64,000 nt of DNA, from contig JAHHTQ010000006.1 in the NCBI GenBank assembly GCA_020024555.1, forward strand, positions 1-64,000, read 5' to 3'. How positions within the stretch are numbered: the stretch's first letter is position 1; each line of letters opens with the position of its first letter. This DNA comes from Angelakisella sp. (GTDB lineage: Bacteria > Bacillota > Clostridia > Oscillospirales > Ruminococcaceae). Both the position numbers and the translations under genes were made by a program. The notes beneath the pieces were generated by a model that ran no database searches, had not been told where the DNA came from, and worked only from the letters and a program-made list of their open reading frames with translations. Shown piece after piece: positions 55,200-64,000 of this stretch.

Positions 55200-56834
55200 A
55201 TGGATATTCAAGTCAAGACAGTTTCATCTCTTGAAAAAATATTTTATAATCAAGATAGTATTGTTGATGAATTTAGTGAATTTAGTTGTTTGAAAGGTGA
55301 AATTTTTAGTTTTCAAATATCTTTTCGACTTATGGATATTGATAAAGTAATGTGCTATATTAAAATTAATTCACCTCTCAAAGATTATATTAAAATATAT
55401 AATGTTAAGAGCGTTCCGGTAGGAATGGCAAGTTATATGGACAGTGATGACTATTTTATAACTAAGAAATCTGCATTAATTCCGGACTTACTGGAAGATA
55501 ATAATGGCTGTTTTTCGCTTTGTTATGGTCAATGGAGAACAATATGGATTGAAACCGTTATTCCGGAAAAAATTGATGCCGGAAATTATAAGATTGATAT
55601 TGAGCTTTGTAATAAAGATAATGAAGTTGTTGCCAAGAGTAATTTTAATATTGAAATTATAGACAAAATACTGCCAAAACAAAAAATTATTTGTACTCAC
55701 TGGTTTCATAATGATTGTTTATGTACATATTATCAAGTTGAGCCTTTTAGTAAAGAACATTGGTTAATTATCGAAAAATACATTGAGAACTATGTTAAAT
55801 ATGGTAATAATATGCTACTGACGCCTATATTTACACCACCTTTGGATACTGAAATAGGTAGTGAACGTATGACAATGCAACTTGTTGATGTGTATGAAAC
55901 AAATGATGGATATAAATTTGGATTTGATAAACTTGATAAATATTTAAATTTAGCTATTTCAAAGGGAATTTCATACTTTGAATTTTCACATTTCTTTACC
56001 CAATGGGGCGCAGAGTTTACGCCAAAAATTGTAACGACTGACGGTAAAAGGATTTTTGGTTGGGATATAAGCGCAGTATCAGATGAATATAAAAAATTTG
56101 TTAATCAACTGATTACTGAATTAAAAGTTTTTTTGAAAAATAAAAATCTTTTGGAAAAATGTTATTTTCATATATCTGATGAACCGACAGAAGAAACTTT
56201 GGAAACATATACAAAAGCTGTAAACGTTGTAAAAGATAGTTTATATGATTGTAATGTTATGGATGCTCTTTCAGCTTATAAATTCTATGAAAACGGGCTG
56301 GTTAAAACTCCTGTTGTTGCAAATAATCATATTCAAACCTTTTTAGATAATAAAGTTAAACCTCTTTGGACATATTATTGTGGGGCTCAACAAAACAATT
56401 ATGTAAGTAATTCATTTATATCTATGCCGTCTGCGCGCAATAGAATAATAGGTATTCAACTTTTTAAATATAATATTGAAGGATTTTTGCAGTGGGGTTT
56501 TAACTTTTGGTACAGTCAATTATCAAAATTTCCAATTAATCCTTATGTTACGACTGATGGTGACAATGCGTTTCCCTCAGGAGGTCCATTTTTAGTTTAT
56601 CCAAATAAAAATGGTAATTTATATCCATCTATTCGTGAAATTGTTTTTAATGAAGCAATTCAGGACGCAAGAGCGCTCTCAATAATAGCAGAACAAATAG
56701 GACATACAGAGACAATAAAATGGCTTGAAAATATTTCCAATCAAGAAATTACATTTACAAATTATCCTCATGGCAGTGAGTATATTTTAAATACAAGAAA
56801 ACTTATTAATAATAAAATAAAAAGTCTTTTGTGA
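55200..56834 (+). CDS. DUF4091 putative glycoside hydrolase
   Basis: 544 residues. An N-terminal beta-sandwich (about 1-160) is followed by a TIM-barrel region and DUF4091 near 430-490. Features include THWFHND, FEFSHFFTQWGAEF, FHISDEPTEET with an acidic pair well placed for catalysis, and IEGFLQWGFNFWY. Homologues sit in many gut glycan loci beside GH20 and GH42 genes and are thought to be glycosidases, but the activity of this group is not established. No signal peptide. AAGAAGG precedes the ATG at 55200. Confidence 0.85.
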   Translation: MDIQVKTVSSLEKIFYNQDSIVDEFSEFSCLKGEIFSFQISFRLMDIDKVMCYIKINSPLKDYIKIYNVKSVPVGMASYMDSDDYFITKKSALIPDLLEDNNGCFSLCYGQWRTIWIETVIPEKIDAGNYKIDIELCNKDNEVVAKSNFNIEIIDKILPKQKIICTHWFHNDCLCTYYQVEPFSKEHWLIIEKYIENYVKYGNNMLLTPIFTPPLDTEIGSERMTMQLVDVYETNDGYKFGFDKLDKYLNLAISKGISYFEFSHFFTQWGAEFTPKIVTTDGKRIFGWDISAVSDEYKKFVNQLITELKVFLKNKNLLEKCYFHISDEPTEETLETYTKAVNVVKDSLYDCNVMDALSAYKFYENGLVKTPVVANNHIQTFLDNKVKPLWTYYCGAQQNNYVSNSFISMPSARNRIIGIQLFKYNIEGFLQWGFNFWYSQLSKFPINPYVTTDGDNAFPSGGPFLVYPNKNGNLYPSIREIVFNEAIQDARALSIIAEQIGHTETIKWLENISNQEITFTNYPHGSEYILNTRKLINNKIKSLL

Positions 56835-56960
56835 TTTTGTAGAGTGTGTAAAAAATAAAATAGAACTGCCAATAAGTAGTATGTATGAGTATTACTGCGC
56901 TATCAGAACAATTTGATTTTCGCAAACTTACTCTAACACATCTATTGTAATCCTACAAAA
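56835..56960. mobile_element. small terminal-inverted-repeat element or IS remnant
   Basis: About 126 bp bounded by TTTTGTAG (56835-56842) and CTACAAAA (56953-56960). The right end, read inward, is GATTACAATAGATGTGTTA, shared with the transposase-fragment locus at 16376. There is no coding capacity. It looks like an internally deleted derivative (MITE-like) of that element. Confidence 0.5.
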
Positions 56961-57049
56961 TTAAACATTTATTTCAGATTTAGTATTGTTTTTGATGCTA
57001 AAATATAACAGCAATATAAAATGTAAAACTAATTAATTTTAACGCCCAT

Positions 57050-57093
57050 AAAAAGTCCTCTATGGTAATTTATTCTACCATAGAGGACTTTTT
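57050..57093. terminator. strong bidirectional terminator
   Basis: AAAAAGTCCTCTATGGTA (57050-57067) and its exact complement (57076-57093) form an 18-bp stem with an 8-nt loop. Serves the convergent DUF4091 (plus) and surface-protein (minus) genes. Confidence 0.88.
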
Positions 57094-57162
57094 CGATTTT
57101 CAGTTCTTTATGAAATAGTATTTAAACTATAACATAAACATTTTTTGTTTTATAAATGGACT

Positions 57163-60100
57163 TTAATCTTTCTTTTTCTTAAAAAACAATATAACTGTTA
57201 TGCCCAATATTACCAATATAAGTACTACTATTCCTATTATAATACCGTTATTTGACGAATTGGTATTTGCATTTTGAGTAGCGGTTGAAGCACTTTCAGA
57301 AACAGAATTTGGAACACTTGACTCATTTGAATTTGCTTTACTTTCAGATTTTGGTTCAGATGATTCAGATACAGATTGCGATTCGGATTTACTCTCAGGT
57401 AAAGTATCTTCCGATTTACTTTCAGGGGTACTCTGTGGTTTCTCCTCAATATTTATTTTCTCTGTATCGTTTGTCTTTGTGTTTTCACTGTATGCTCCGA
57501 TATATTTAATGTAATCTTTAATATTAATACGAATATAATCACTCGGCATTTTATCAACTACGCTTTGTAAAATTTCGTATGATTTGCCGTTATATTTTAC
57601 TATTAATTTTGTGTTATAATCTTTAATCGTATCCAATAAATCATAACTAAAATTAAATTTATCTGTTACATCAACTTTTATCACACTGTTTATTTCGGAA
57701 TTTTTTATCAAATCAATAATCTTATCACTTTCCACATAAGTTGTATCGGGTTTTATATTTTCAGTATATGAGGAATTATTTGTTTTTACATATTTCCAAC
57801 CCAAAACAAACGGACTTAATGAATCAACCGTAAATTCTATGCCTTTATTTAATTTATTTATCTTTGGATATTCAACAGTATTATCATTTTTAATGTGCAT
57901 TAATACAAACTGATATGAACTGTTTGTGCCATTTGGATATGGTATAAATAAATTTATATTTCCTTTGTTTACGGTTACAATTGAATTATCTGATTTTTTC
58001 CTTAAAGATATTTCATAACCTTTATTATTTGATTTTAAAATATCTTTCTTATTTTTATCAGAAATTTGCTCAATTTTTTCATCAGCATTCTTTTGGTCTA
58101 ATGAACTGATATTATCATATATTACCAAAATGGTTTCATCGTTTGGCGCAGACAATTCCGTATCTTTTGGAATACCTATTGACGGCTCATTTTTATTCAC
58201 ATCTATGCTTGGTGCAGTTGGAACCTTATTTGTAGGAACAATAACCGTAAATTTACCGTTTATAAGTGTTGGATTATATTTATCACTTACAGCTGTCATA
58301 TTCAATACAATATCAGTATTTGCAAAAATTGTTCCATTTGCGTAATTAACATTAATTTTTGATATAAAATCTAACTTGTCAGTATTATTCAAAAATCCTG
58401 TGTACAGTATATCCCTATTTTTATCAAGTTGTGGTTTTATGCTATCGGTATCATAAACAACTATGTCATTTGCTTTTACAGTAACATCTTTTTTATTTAC
58501 AATAACCGTTTTAAATGAAGATGCTTCATTATACGTATCATCGCTTGCTTTTATTGCAGTAATTGTAACTGTGCCGGATTTAAGTATAGTTGCCTTTGAG
58601 CCGTTTATACTGATGATTGTTGGGTCAGAAGACATATAGGTAACTTTTCCTGTACCACTGCCACCTTTTGATGTTAGTTCAAATATACTGTCACCATAAG
58701 TTTTTGCGCCTATTTCTTCCAAAATAAATTCCGCTTGATTTTGCTTTTTAGCGCTAAACGCAAAATCTTTTGATAGTTTTGTATAATTACTGTCACCCAG
58801 ATATTCAGCAGTAACTGTATAATCTTGTTGATTTAAACCCTGCCATTCAAATTTTGCGGTAGAATTTACTATATCAACTGTTGCCAGTTCTTCTTGTCCG
58901 TTTTTAAACTTAACCTTACCTGTTGGGTTCAAACCTTGACCAACTTTTGAAATATCTACCTTTATTGTAGCTATTCTATTTGGTTCTGTACCTGTAATTT
59001 TTTCCAAAGAGATATGTAGTTCTGTTCTGCCCTTTTCTACTTTAACAGGTATTGTCTTTGTTTTATCCAAAATGGTTTCATAATTTTTAATTGTATTTTC
59101 ATTTGGTACAAATGTGATTTCATAACCGTTATTAATTACTGTCGGATATTGGTTTTGATTTGTCCACATAAATACACCATACTCTGTGCTTGCGCCTGTC
59201 AAATCAATAATCGACAATGATAACGGATCACCGTATGTTATAACACTTGAATTTTGTGGGAATACAATTTTAGGAGCAGATGCCTTATTTACTGTAACAG
59301 TTACTTTTACATTTTTGACTGTTTCATAAACATCAATATTATTCACCTTATCCGGTACAAATGTAGCCATAAATGTATGAGTACCAACATCACCGACATT
59401 TTGCTTTACATTCTGCCATATCCATACGCCGTCAACATTATTTGTATCTTCATTGACTTTTTCAAATACCACATTTTCAAGCGTATTTCCATATACAGCA
59501 GTCTTTGTTGGAACTGTGTATTTTGGTATAGCCTTTGTCGGCACAACACCTGTGCTTACTATATCTTTGTAATTATTACTTGTCACTACAACAGTTATAT
59601 TTTTACCGATATCCTCAGCAACGATAGTATATGTACTGTTTGTAGCCATATCTATATTTTTACCATTACGTTTCCACTGATATTTAAATGAAAGTTTATC
59701 ATCTTCCACAGCAGGCTTCATATCGGATATATCTGCCGTCAGCTTATTATTATATCTTGCATCACCCGTAATAGTCAATGTTCCTGACATATTTGCTTTA
59801 ATAATTTCAAATTTGCTCACATTACTTGTTGCAGCTTCAAAATTTGTGGTGGAATCAACGAAAGCCTCTATCCAATATACTCCCACATTTACCGGTTCTG
59901 TCAAGAGCAAGTCACCTTTTTTGCCATTGTTATCGGAATAGTATCTGAATTTAACATCACTATAAGAAGTACCTTTTATGGTCATTTGCTCAACAGTTGG
60001 TTTTGCTGTTAAACCATCATACTCTTTTCCGCTAAACGTATTGTTTATTGCAAGTGTAGGTTTTGATTTAGATATATTTGCTTTGGCAAAAGTAGGTTGT

Positions 60101-62988
60101 CCTTTCACAGTATAATACTTACTGTCATCACCTGTTATCGAAAACTCCGTAGCTGTAACTTGTTTACCAATTCCTGAATTGGCATCAACAAATTTTACCT
60201 TACCAATTTTCACTTCTACCTTATCATTGTTTTTGACACCATTCAGTGTTGGAGCCTTCTTTATTTTCGCAGATGTTGTTCCGTCATATTCTTTATTTTC
60301 AACAACACCTTCATTCCATGTCAATACTGCTGAACCAAGTGTAATTGTAACATTTTCACTGTAATCTGAAATATTACCATTACCTTTATATTTAACCGAA
60401 ATAATATTTTCACCGGGTTGTAGATGTTTTTCATTTGTATCAATGGTTATAGTCGCGCGTTGACCGATATTTGCGGGGATTTCCTCTGATATACGCTTTT
60501 CTCCTATATAAGCGGCAACTGTATTATTTCTTTGTGTTGAAAAATCATTTGCTACCATAATTGTATTTTCTGTCTTATTAAGATTTGGTGTGACAGATAG
60601 AGTAAATGATTCACCGTATTTTGGATTTTTATTGTTTGTGGTTATGCCACCTTCAAATATTGTTCCAACTCTCGATATATTAAACTGCAAAGTAAAGTCA
60701 AGTTCACTGTCTGTATTTGTCAGCTTAACAGTGTATGCGCCAACTTCTTTTGGATTATTCGGTATATATTCAACATTTAATACTGTATTTATTTCTTTAT
60801 TCAATACCGTATCTTTAAATGTATATTGTAAACCAAGTGGCTGAATAACCTGACCTGTGTACTGTTGATTTTGTATATTTGGTAACTCACTTTGAAGATG
60901 ACTTTTAACCAAAATATTTCTACCGTTTCCTGTTAAATTACCTGTGCCTTTTACATTATTTTTTGAAAACTTAAAAGTACCGTTATTGTTCAATGTTCCA
61001 TTGACAGTTAAGGTATTTGGAGAATTTAAATCAAATGTTTCTGTTTTTCCAACGGTTATTTCTATACCTACCGGTATTACAGCATTACCTTTTACTGTAA
61101 ATTTTGAACCTTCTTTGGTTAGTAAATTATCAAAACCTGTTACTTTGCCTGATAAAATAATTGCGTTTGATGTTTGTGAATCTGTATCTTTGACAGTTGC
61201 AACAGTTCCGCCCAAAACATAAATATTTGCTGTGTCAACAGTCTTTCCTTCACCGCCGGCAACAATACCTTTAACATTACCGCTTCTCATTGTGATATTT
61301 GATTGAGAAACATTACTTGTTTTGCTACCGCCGTAAATAGTATATTCCGATAAATCCTGCTCATTACTTCCGTTAAACTCAACAAAAGTATTGTCATATT
61401 TTATCTTTGTTTTATTATTTGTACCGGCTAATATTTCAATAGCTTTACCATTTGCATATATTTTTTTATTTGCAGAATCAACTGTTATTTGTTCGCTGGG
61501 TTTGTAATCCGTTTGCGCAATTATCAGTCTGCTACTTTCATCTTCCCTTTGGTGTCTGTTTTCTTTTTCAAAATTTGGCTGTCCTTCCAGTATCCAACTT
61601 TTAACGCCATTACTGTCTTCATTTTTTACAGTATCACCCTCAACAATAGCGTTTGGCACAATTTTTCCGTCTGACCAACCACCGCTTGTTGAAAATATGG
61701 CGTCACTCCAAGTACTGTCCATACCATACCATTCACCATCAAGTTTTATGTAATTCCACATATGGCTTTGTCCACTTGCAAGTATGCAAGGAATATTTAC
61801 CCTATCGCACAAAACTTTCATGGCTTTGGCATAACCTTCGCAAACAGGTCCTTTTCTGGCTGTTTCATAATTTTGTTTGTTTGTCTTACTTAAAAATGCG
61901 CTTTGTATTGACCATGGAATTTCAGCGAACGTTGCATTATTCGGACCTGATGCGCTGTTATCCGCAACCTCTGAATTATATTTATTGTTGCTTGTCAGCC
62001 ATTTGTTAAATTCATATACCTTTTTATAATCGGATAAATTACGCACTGAATTAATAATCGTATTAATTTCATTTTGTATATTTTCATTATCCTCTGCCAT
62101 AGAATTACCTATGGTTTTCTTGTGAGAAAATAATTTAACTTGTACTTTTACATTTGTATATTTATTTCCACGTGGAGTGCCTGTTATGGAAAGACTATAT
62201 GCACCACTTAACCAAAATATCTCGGGGTGATCCAAACGAAATGCGTATGCGATATTACGAACAAACAGGTTGAGTTCATTATCCTTTATCTGACCGTTTT
62301 CGACAGTAACATCGTATGGATATGGCATATAATCCGAAACTATTTCTCCGAAATTAGATGCTTTTATTTTACTGTTTAAATTGTTGTATATATTTTGTTC
62401 TTCCTGAGATAAAATATCATAGTATTTTCCACGTTTATTTAATACATCGGCATTAAGTCTATAAGAAACAGTATCTACATCGGTAGTAAAATATACGAAT
62501 CCTTCTGTAAGATTTATCTCACCGTTTACTGTAAGTATAGGTTTTTCTACCGTAACTGTTATAGACGGTAACAAAATACTTTTATCGATACTATTTTTGT
62601 ATTCCTCTGAAATTACAGGATTTAATATAAATGTTCCTTCTTTTGTAGTATCAAAATCGCCAACCCAATCCAGAACTTTAATTTCGACATTTTTTTCATG
62701 TGACTTTGCATAAAGAATTTTAGGCAAAACCAAATTATCTTTTGTTTCGCCAATAAATATAGTTTGTTTTTCAATATCTTCGTCCAGTGGCAAAATAAAA
62801 TCGATTTTAAGTTTTTCCGCTGGTTTTATCAACTCCAACGGTAATTCCATATTACTTGAACCAAGTGGTAGTTCATCGATGTTGCTTGACCCCAGCGGTA
62901 AATCTGCCAAAGCTGACACACTTGTCATTTGAAATATCAGTACAAGTGACAAAATTGAAGACAAAGCTTTTTTTAAATTTTTTCGCAT
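57163..62988 (-). CDS. giant surface protein with transglutaminase-like domain and YDG/Ig-like repeats
   Basis: 1941 residues. Signal peptide about 1-29, directly followed by two LPLGSSN copies. Residues about 180-440 form a transglutaminase-like cysteine-protease fold with an apparent triad C383 (GPVCEGYA), H409 (SHMWNY) and D424 (GMDSTWSD). About 500-680 is a beta-helical segment. Then come many Ig-like, MBG/YDG and Big_3-type modules (YDGTTSAKIKKAP, YDGLTAKP). A terminal module (IPYPNGTNSS to SLSPFVLGWK) is shared with the 27043 protein. It ends with a Ser/Glu/Pro spacer and one membrane helix with FKKKKD tail; no LPXTG. Likely an envelope-anchored protein whose enzyme domain cross-links or cleaves peptide or wall material. 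Confidence 0.87.
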   Translation of the reverse strand: MRKNLKKALSSILSLVLIFQMTSVSALADLPLGSSNIDELPLGSSNMELPLELIKPAEKLKIDFILPLDEDIEKQTIFIGETKDNLVLPKILYAKSHEKNVEIKVLDWVGDFDTTKEGTFILNPVISEEYKNSIDKSILLPSITVTVEKPILTVNGEINLTEGFVYFTTDVDTVSYRLNADVLNKRGKYYDILSQEEQNIYNNLNSKIKASNFGEIVSDYMPYPYDVTVENGQIKDNELNLFVRNIAYAFRLDHPEIFWLSGAYSLSITGTPRGNKYTNVKVQVKLFSHKKTIGNSMAEDNENIQNEINTIINSVRNLSDYKKVYEFNKWLTSNNKYNSEVADNSASGPNNATFAEIPWSIQSAFLSKTNKQNYETARKGPVCEGYAKAMKVLCDRVNIPCILASGQSHMWNYIKLDGEWYGMDSTWSDAIFSTSGGWSDGKIVPNAIVEGDTVKNEDSNGVKSWILEGQPNFEKENRHQREDESSRLIIAQTDYKPSEQITVDSANKKIYANGKAIEILAGTNNKTKIKYDNTFVEFNGSNEQDLSEYTIYGGSKTSNVSQSNITMRSGNVKGIVAGGEGKTVDTANIYVLGGTVATVKDTDSQTSNAIILSGKVTGFDNLLTKEGSKFTVKGNAVIPVGIEITVGKTETFDLNSPNTLTVNGTLNNNGTFKFSKNNVKGTGNLTGNGRNILVKSHLQSELPNIQNQQYTGQVIQPLGLQYTFKDTVLNKEINTVLNVEYIPNNPKEVGAYTVKLTNTDSELDFTLQFNISRVGTIFEGGITTNNKNPKYGESFTLSVTPNLNKTENTIMVANDFSTQRNNTVAAYIGEKRISEEIPANIGQRATITIDTNEKHLQPGENIISVKYKGNGNISDYSENVTITLGSAVLTWNEGVVENKEYDGTTSAKIKKAPTLNGVKNNDKVEVKIGKVKFVDANSGIGKQVTATEFSITGDDSKYYTVKGQPTFAKANISKSKPTLAINNTFSGKEYDGLTAKPTVEQMTIKGTSYSDVKFRYYSDNNGKKGDLLLTEPVNVGVYWIEAFVDSTTNFEAATSNVSKFEIIKANMSGTLTITGDARYNNKLTADISDMKPAVEDDKLSFKYQWKRNGKNIDMATNSTYTIVAEDIGKNITVVVTSNNYKDIVSTGVVPTKAIPKYTVPTKTAVYGNTLENVVFEKVNEDTNNVDGVWIWQNVKQNVGDVGTHTFMATFVPDKVNNIDVYETVKNVKVTVTVNKASAPKIVFPQNSSVITYGDPLSLSIIDLTGASTEYGVFMWTNQNQYPTVINNGYEITFVPNENTIKNYETILDKTKTIPVKVEKGRTELHISLEKITGTEPNRIATIKVDISKVGQGLNPTGKVKFKNGQEELATVDIVNSTAKFEWQGLNQQDYTVTAEYLGDSNYTKLSKDFAFSAKKQNQAEFILEEIGAKTYGDSIFELTSKGGSGTGKVTYMSSDPTIISINGSKATILKSGTVTITAIKASDDTYNEASSFKTVIVNKKDVTVKANDIVVYDTDSIKPQLDKNRDILYTGFLNNTDKLDFISKINVNYANGTIFANTDIVLNMTAVSDKYNPTLINGKFTVIVPTNKVPTAPSIDVNKNEPSIGIPKDTELSAPNDETILVIYDNISSLDQKNADEKIEQISDKNKKDILKSNNKGYEISLRKKSDNSIVTVNKGNINLFIPYPNGTNSSYQFVLMHIKNDNTVEYPKINKLNKGIEFTVDSLSPFVLGWKYVKTNNSSYTENIKPDTTYVESDKIIDLIKNSEINSVIKVDVTDKFNFSYDLLDTIKDYNTKLIVKYNGKSYEILQSVVDKMPSDYIRINIKDYIKYIGAYSENTKTNDTEKINIEEKPQSTPESKSEDTLPESKSESQSVSESSEPKSESKANSNESSVPNSVSESASTATQNANTNSSNNGIIIGIVVLILVILGITVILFFKKKKD

Positions 62989-63130
62989 TAAAATATCCCT
63001 TCCATCAATATTAATTATTTTAATTGTTATACATATTAAAATTTACACTTAGTTTAACATATATTTACAATTTAATCAATACTTTTAAAAATTTAATATT
63101 ATTTTTATAGGTTTTTAAAACTAATTTATA

Positions 63131-63159
63131 TTGTAAAAATCCCTTGTATATGATATAAT
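63131..63159 (+). promoter_or_regulatory. sigma-A promoter
   Basis: TTGTAA (63131-63136), 17 bp, then TATAAT (63154-63159), about 34 bp before the ATG at 63193. Good vegetative promoter for the frameshifted gene downstream. Confidence 0.6.
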
Positions 63160-63192
63160 AAACAAAAAATTTGCAAATAAATGAGTATTTTT

Positions 63193-63556
63193 ATGACAAA
63201 TGAAGAAAGAACTAAGGTGTTAATAAAAAAACGACTTTTATTTTGAAAATATCCCAAAAACTGAAATCAATAATTTAATTGAAACTGAAATTAACGAATG
63301 TCAAGAGGAAAGTTCTGAATATATCCGACTTTTATGCGGTTATCTCTATTGTATAGGCGATATAGCAGATGTTCCATTACTTGAAAAAGCAAAATACGAT
63401 ATAAATATGGACGTTGGCTGTATGATAGATTATGAATGGATAGAGAGCTTAAAAAACGGTGGTATTGAAGATAACAATATAAGAGCAAAAAAAGATATTG
63501 TAGCGGATATTATATCCTACTATAAAAATTATTTTATGTTAGACTGTCATTATTAA
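63193..63556 (+). pseudogene. frameshifted small gene (immunity-like)
   Basis: The frame from ATG 63193 stops at TGA 63244-63246. Deleting one base in the A7 run at 63225-63231 opens a continuous 121-codon gene to the TAA at 63554-63556. The restored product is acidic and soluble, with GYLYCIGDIADVPLLEKAKY and DYEWIESLKNGG, and looks like a helical immunity or HEAT-type protein; the family is not identified. A sigma-A promoter lies upstream but no clear ribosome binding site. It may be a real mutation, slippage control or a sequencing error in the homopolymer. Confidence 0.6.
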
Positions 63557-63664
63557 AAACAATATACAAATTGAACAGGTACATAAAAAACGCAAACAGA
63601 AAACCAGTTTGCTCATCATTATTAGAGTGTATCTCATCTTTATTATTTACAACAACAAATTTTG

Positions 63665-63832
63665 ATGTCATTGGGTTTGGAAATTGATGCTATATCGGTA
63701 GAATTTACCGATATTTGCGGAATATTAGGATTTGTTGACAATAAAGCTATGGTTAAGTCGCTTGGAGGACTTGGCTTTGGAGGACTTGGCTTTGGAGGAA
63801 AAGTAGGTATTGCGATTGAATTGGTTTATTAA
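63665..63832 (+). CDS. short ORF with Gly-rich repeat
   Basis: 55 residues from ATG 63665. The middle is a tandem duplication of an 18-base unit giving GGLGFGGLGFGG. There is no ribosome binding site, and the frame is open back to a stop at 63623-63625, so it may be the tail of a decayed longer gene. Not recognised. Confidence 0.35.
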   Translation: MSLGLEIDAISVEFTDICGILGFVDNKAMVKSLGGLGFGGLGFGGKVGIAIELVY

Positions 63833-63845
63833 AAAAGTTTCAGAA

Positions 63846-64000
63846 ATGTTAAAGTTGTATAAAAGGATTTTTACAAATTCCAAATATTCACGCTTAATAA
63901 TAGTATTGTTTATAGTTTTAATTGTAGGCTCTAATATTTTAACGTCAATTACTAACGCTTATTTTTCCGGTTCAAAAAGCGGTTTTTACAAGTTAGGCAA
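63846..64000 (+). CDS. start of a membrane-anchored protein (cut by window end)
   Basis: At least 51 residues, open to the window end. A basic start (LKLYKRIFTNSKYSR) is followed by one strong hydrophobic helix (LIIVLFIVLIVGS), then a polar outside segment, so it resembles a signal anchor. An in-frame TTG at 63816 is an alternative start. No clear ribosome binding site. Family cannot be told from this fragment. Confidence 0.45.
   Translation, partial: MLKLYKRIFTNSKYSRLIIVLFIVLIVGSNILTSITNAYFSGSKSGFYKLG

Noticed and set aside
59254..59691. 145-residue plus-strand frame
   Set aside because: Antisense to the 57163-62988 gene; Cys/Tyr/His-rich shadow typical of reversed repeat DNA.
63692..63715. 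ATATCGGTA/TACCGATAT inverted repeat
   Set aside because: Falls inside the 55-residue ORF with no promoter context, probably coincidental.

Overview
The window is AT-rich, with strong AGGAGG-type ribosome binding sites and frequent TTG/GTG starts. It carries a class III fructose-1,6-bisphosphatase, a VanW protein, an Lpl-type sugar ABC importer, a chemotaxis receptor and very large YDG-repeat surface proteins ending in a membrane anchor. Together these point to a motile, low-GC, Gram-positive bacterium of the Clostridia (Firmicutes/Bacillota), probably gut- or host-associated. No rRNA, tRNA or CRISPR array was seen.

Layout. 1-430 has no convincing gene but holds two copies of a structured repeat 153 bp apart, with terminator-like hairpins. 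748-3564 carries a threonine-aldolase-family enzyme and a lone dTDP-glucose 4,6-dehydratase (rfbB). 4097-14200 is a tight seven-gene operon for a cell-surface polysaccharide: a GT2-HAD fusion, a polysialyltransferase-like/acetyltransferase fusion, a two-gene ABC polysaccharide exporter, a KdsB-type CMP-sugar synthetase, a pyruvate-aldolase-like DRE-TIM enzyme with an extra C-terminal domain, and a HAD phosphatase. The last three read as a possible PEP-synthase-independent route to a CMP-activated 2-keto-3-deoxy (ulosonic) sugar. This is the most interesting candidate system here.

14296-25712 is a mixed segment: fbp preceded by a hairpin that pairs with its ribosome binding site, an IS remnant, a PadR/MFS divergent pair, a MATE exporter with an overlapping leader ORF, vanW, a GT4 glycosyltransferase, a YwqK/MORN-like protein and a membrane diguanylate cyclase. 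26018-43000 holds a 1884-residue surface protein, two unknown proteins with sigma-28 (SigD)-like promoters, an HxlR/DUF2871 pair, an MCP, an alpha/beta hydrolase and several small SUKH/DUF4272/unknown proteins of immunity-gene style.

43541-56834 is a host-glycan utilisation locus. A membrane AraC-type regulator, GH42 beta-galactosidase and fucose/arabinose-isomerase-like protein form one minus-strand operon. Facing it are an LplB-LplC-LplA importer, a GH20 hexosaminidase and a DUF4091 protein. The products fit uptake and breakdown of galactose/N-acetylhexosamine/fucose-containing oligosaccharides (mucin or milk type). 57163-62988 encodes a second giant surface protein with a transglutaminase-like domain, whose C-terminal architecture is related to that of the 27043 protein. 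The window ends with a frameshifted small gene, a short Gly-repeat ORF and the start of a membrane-anchored protein.
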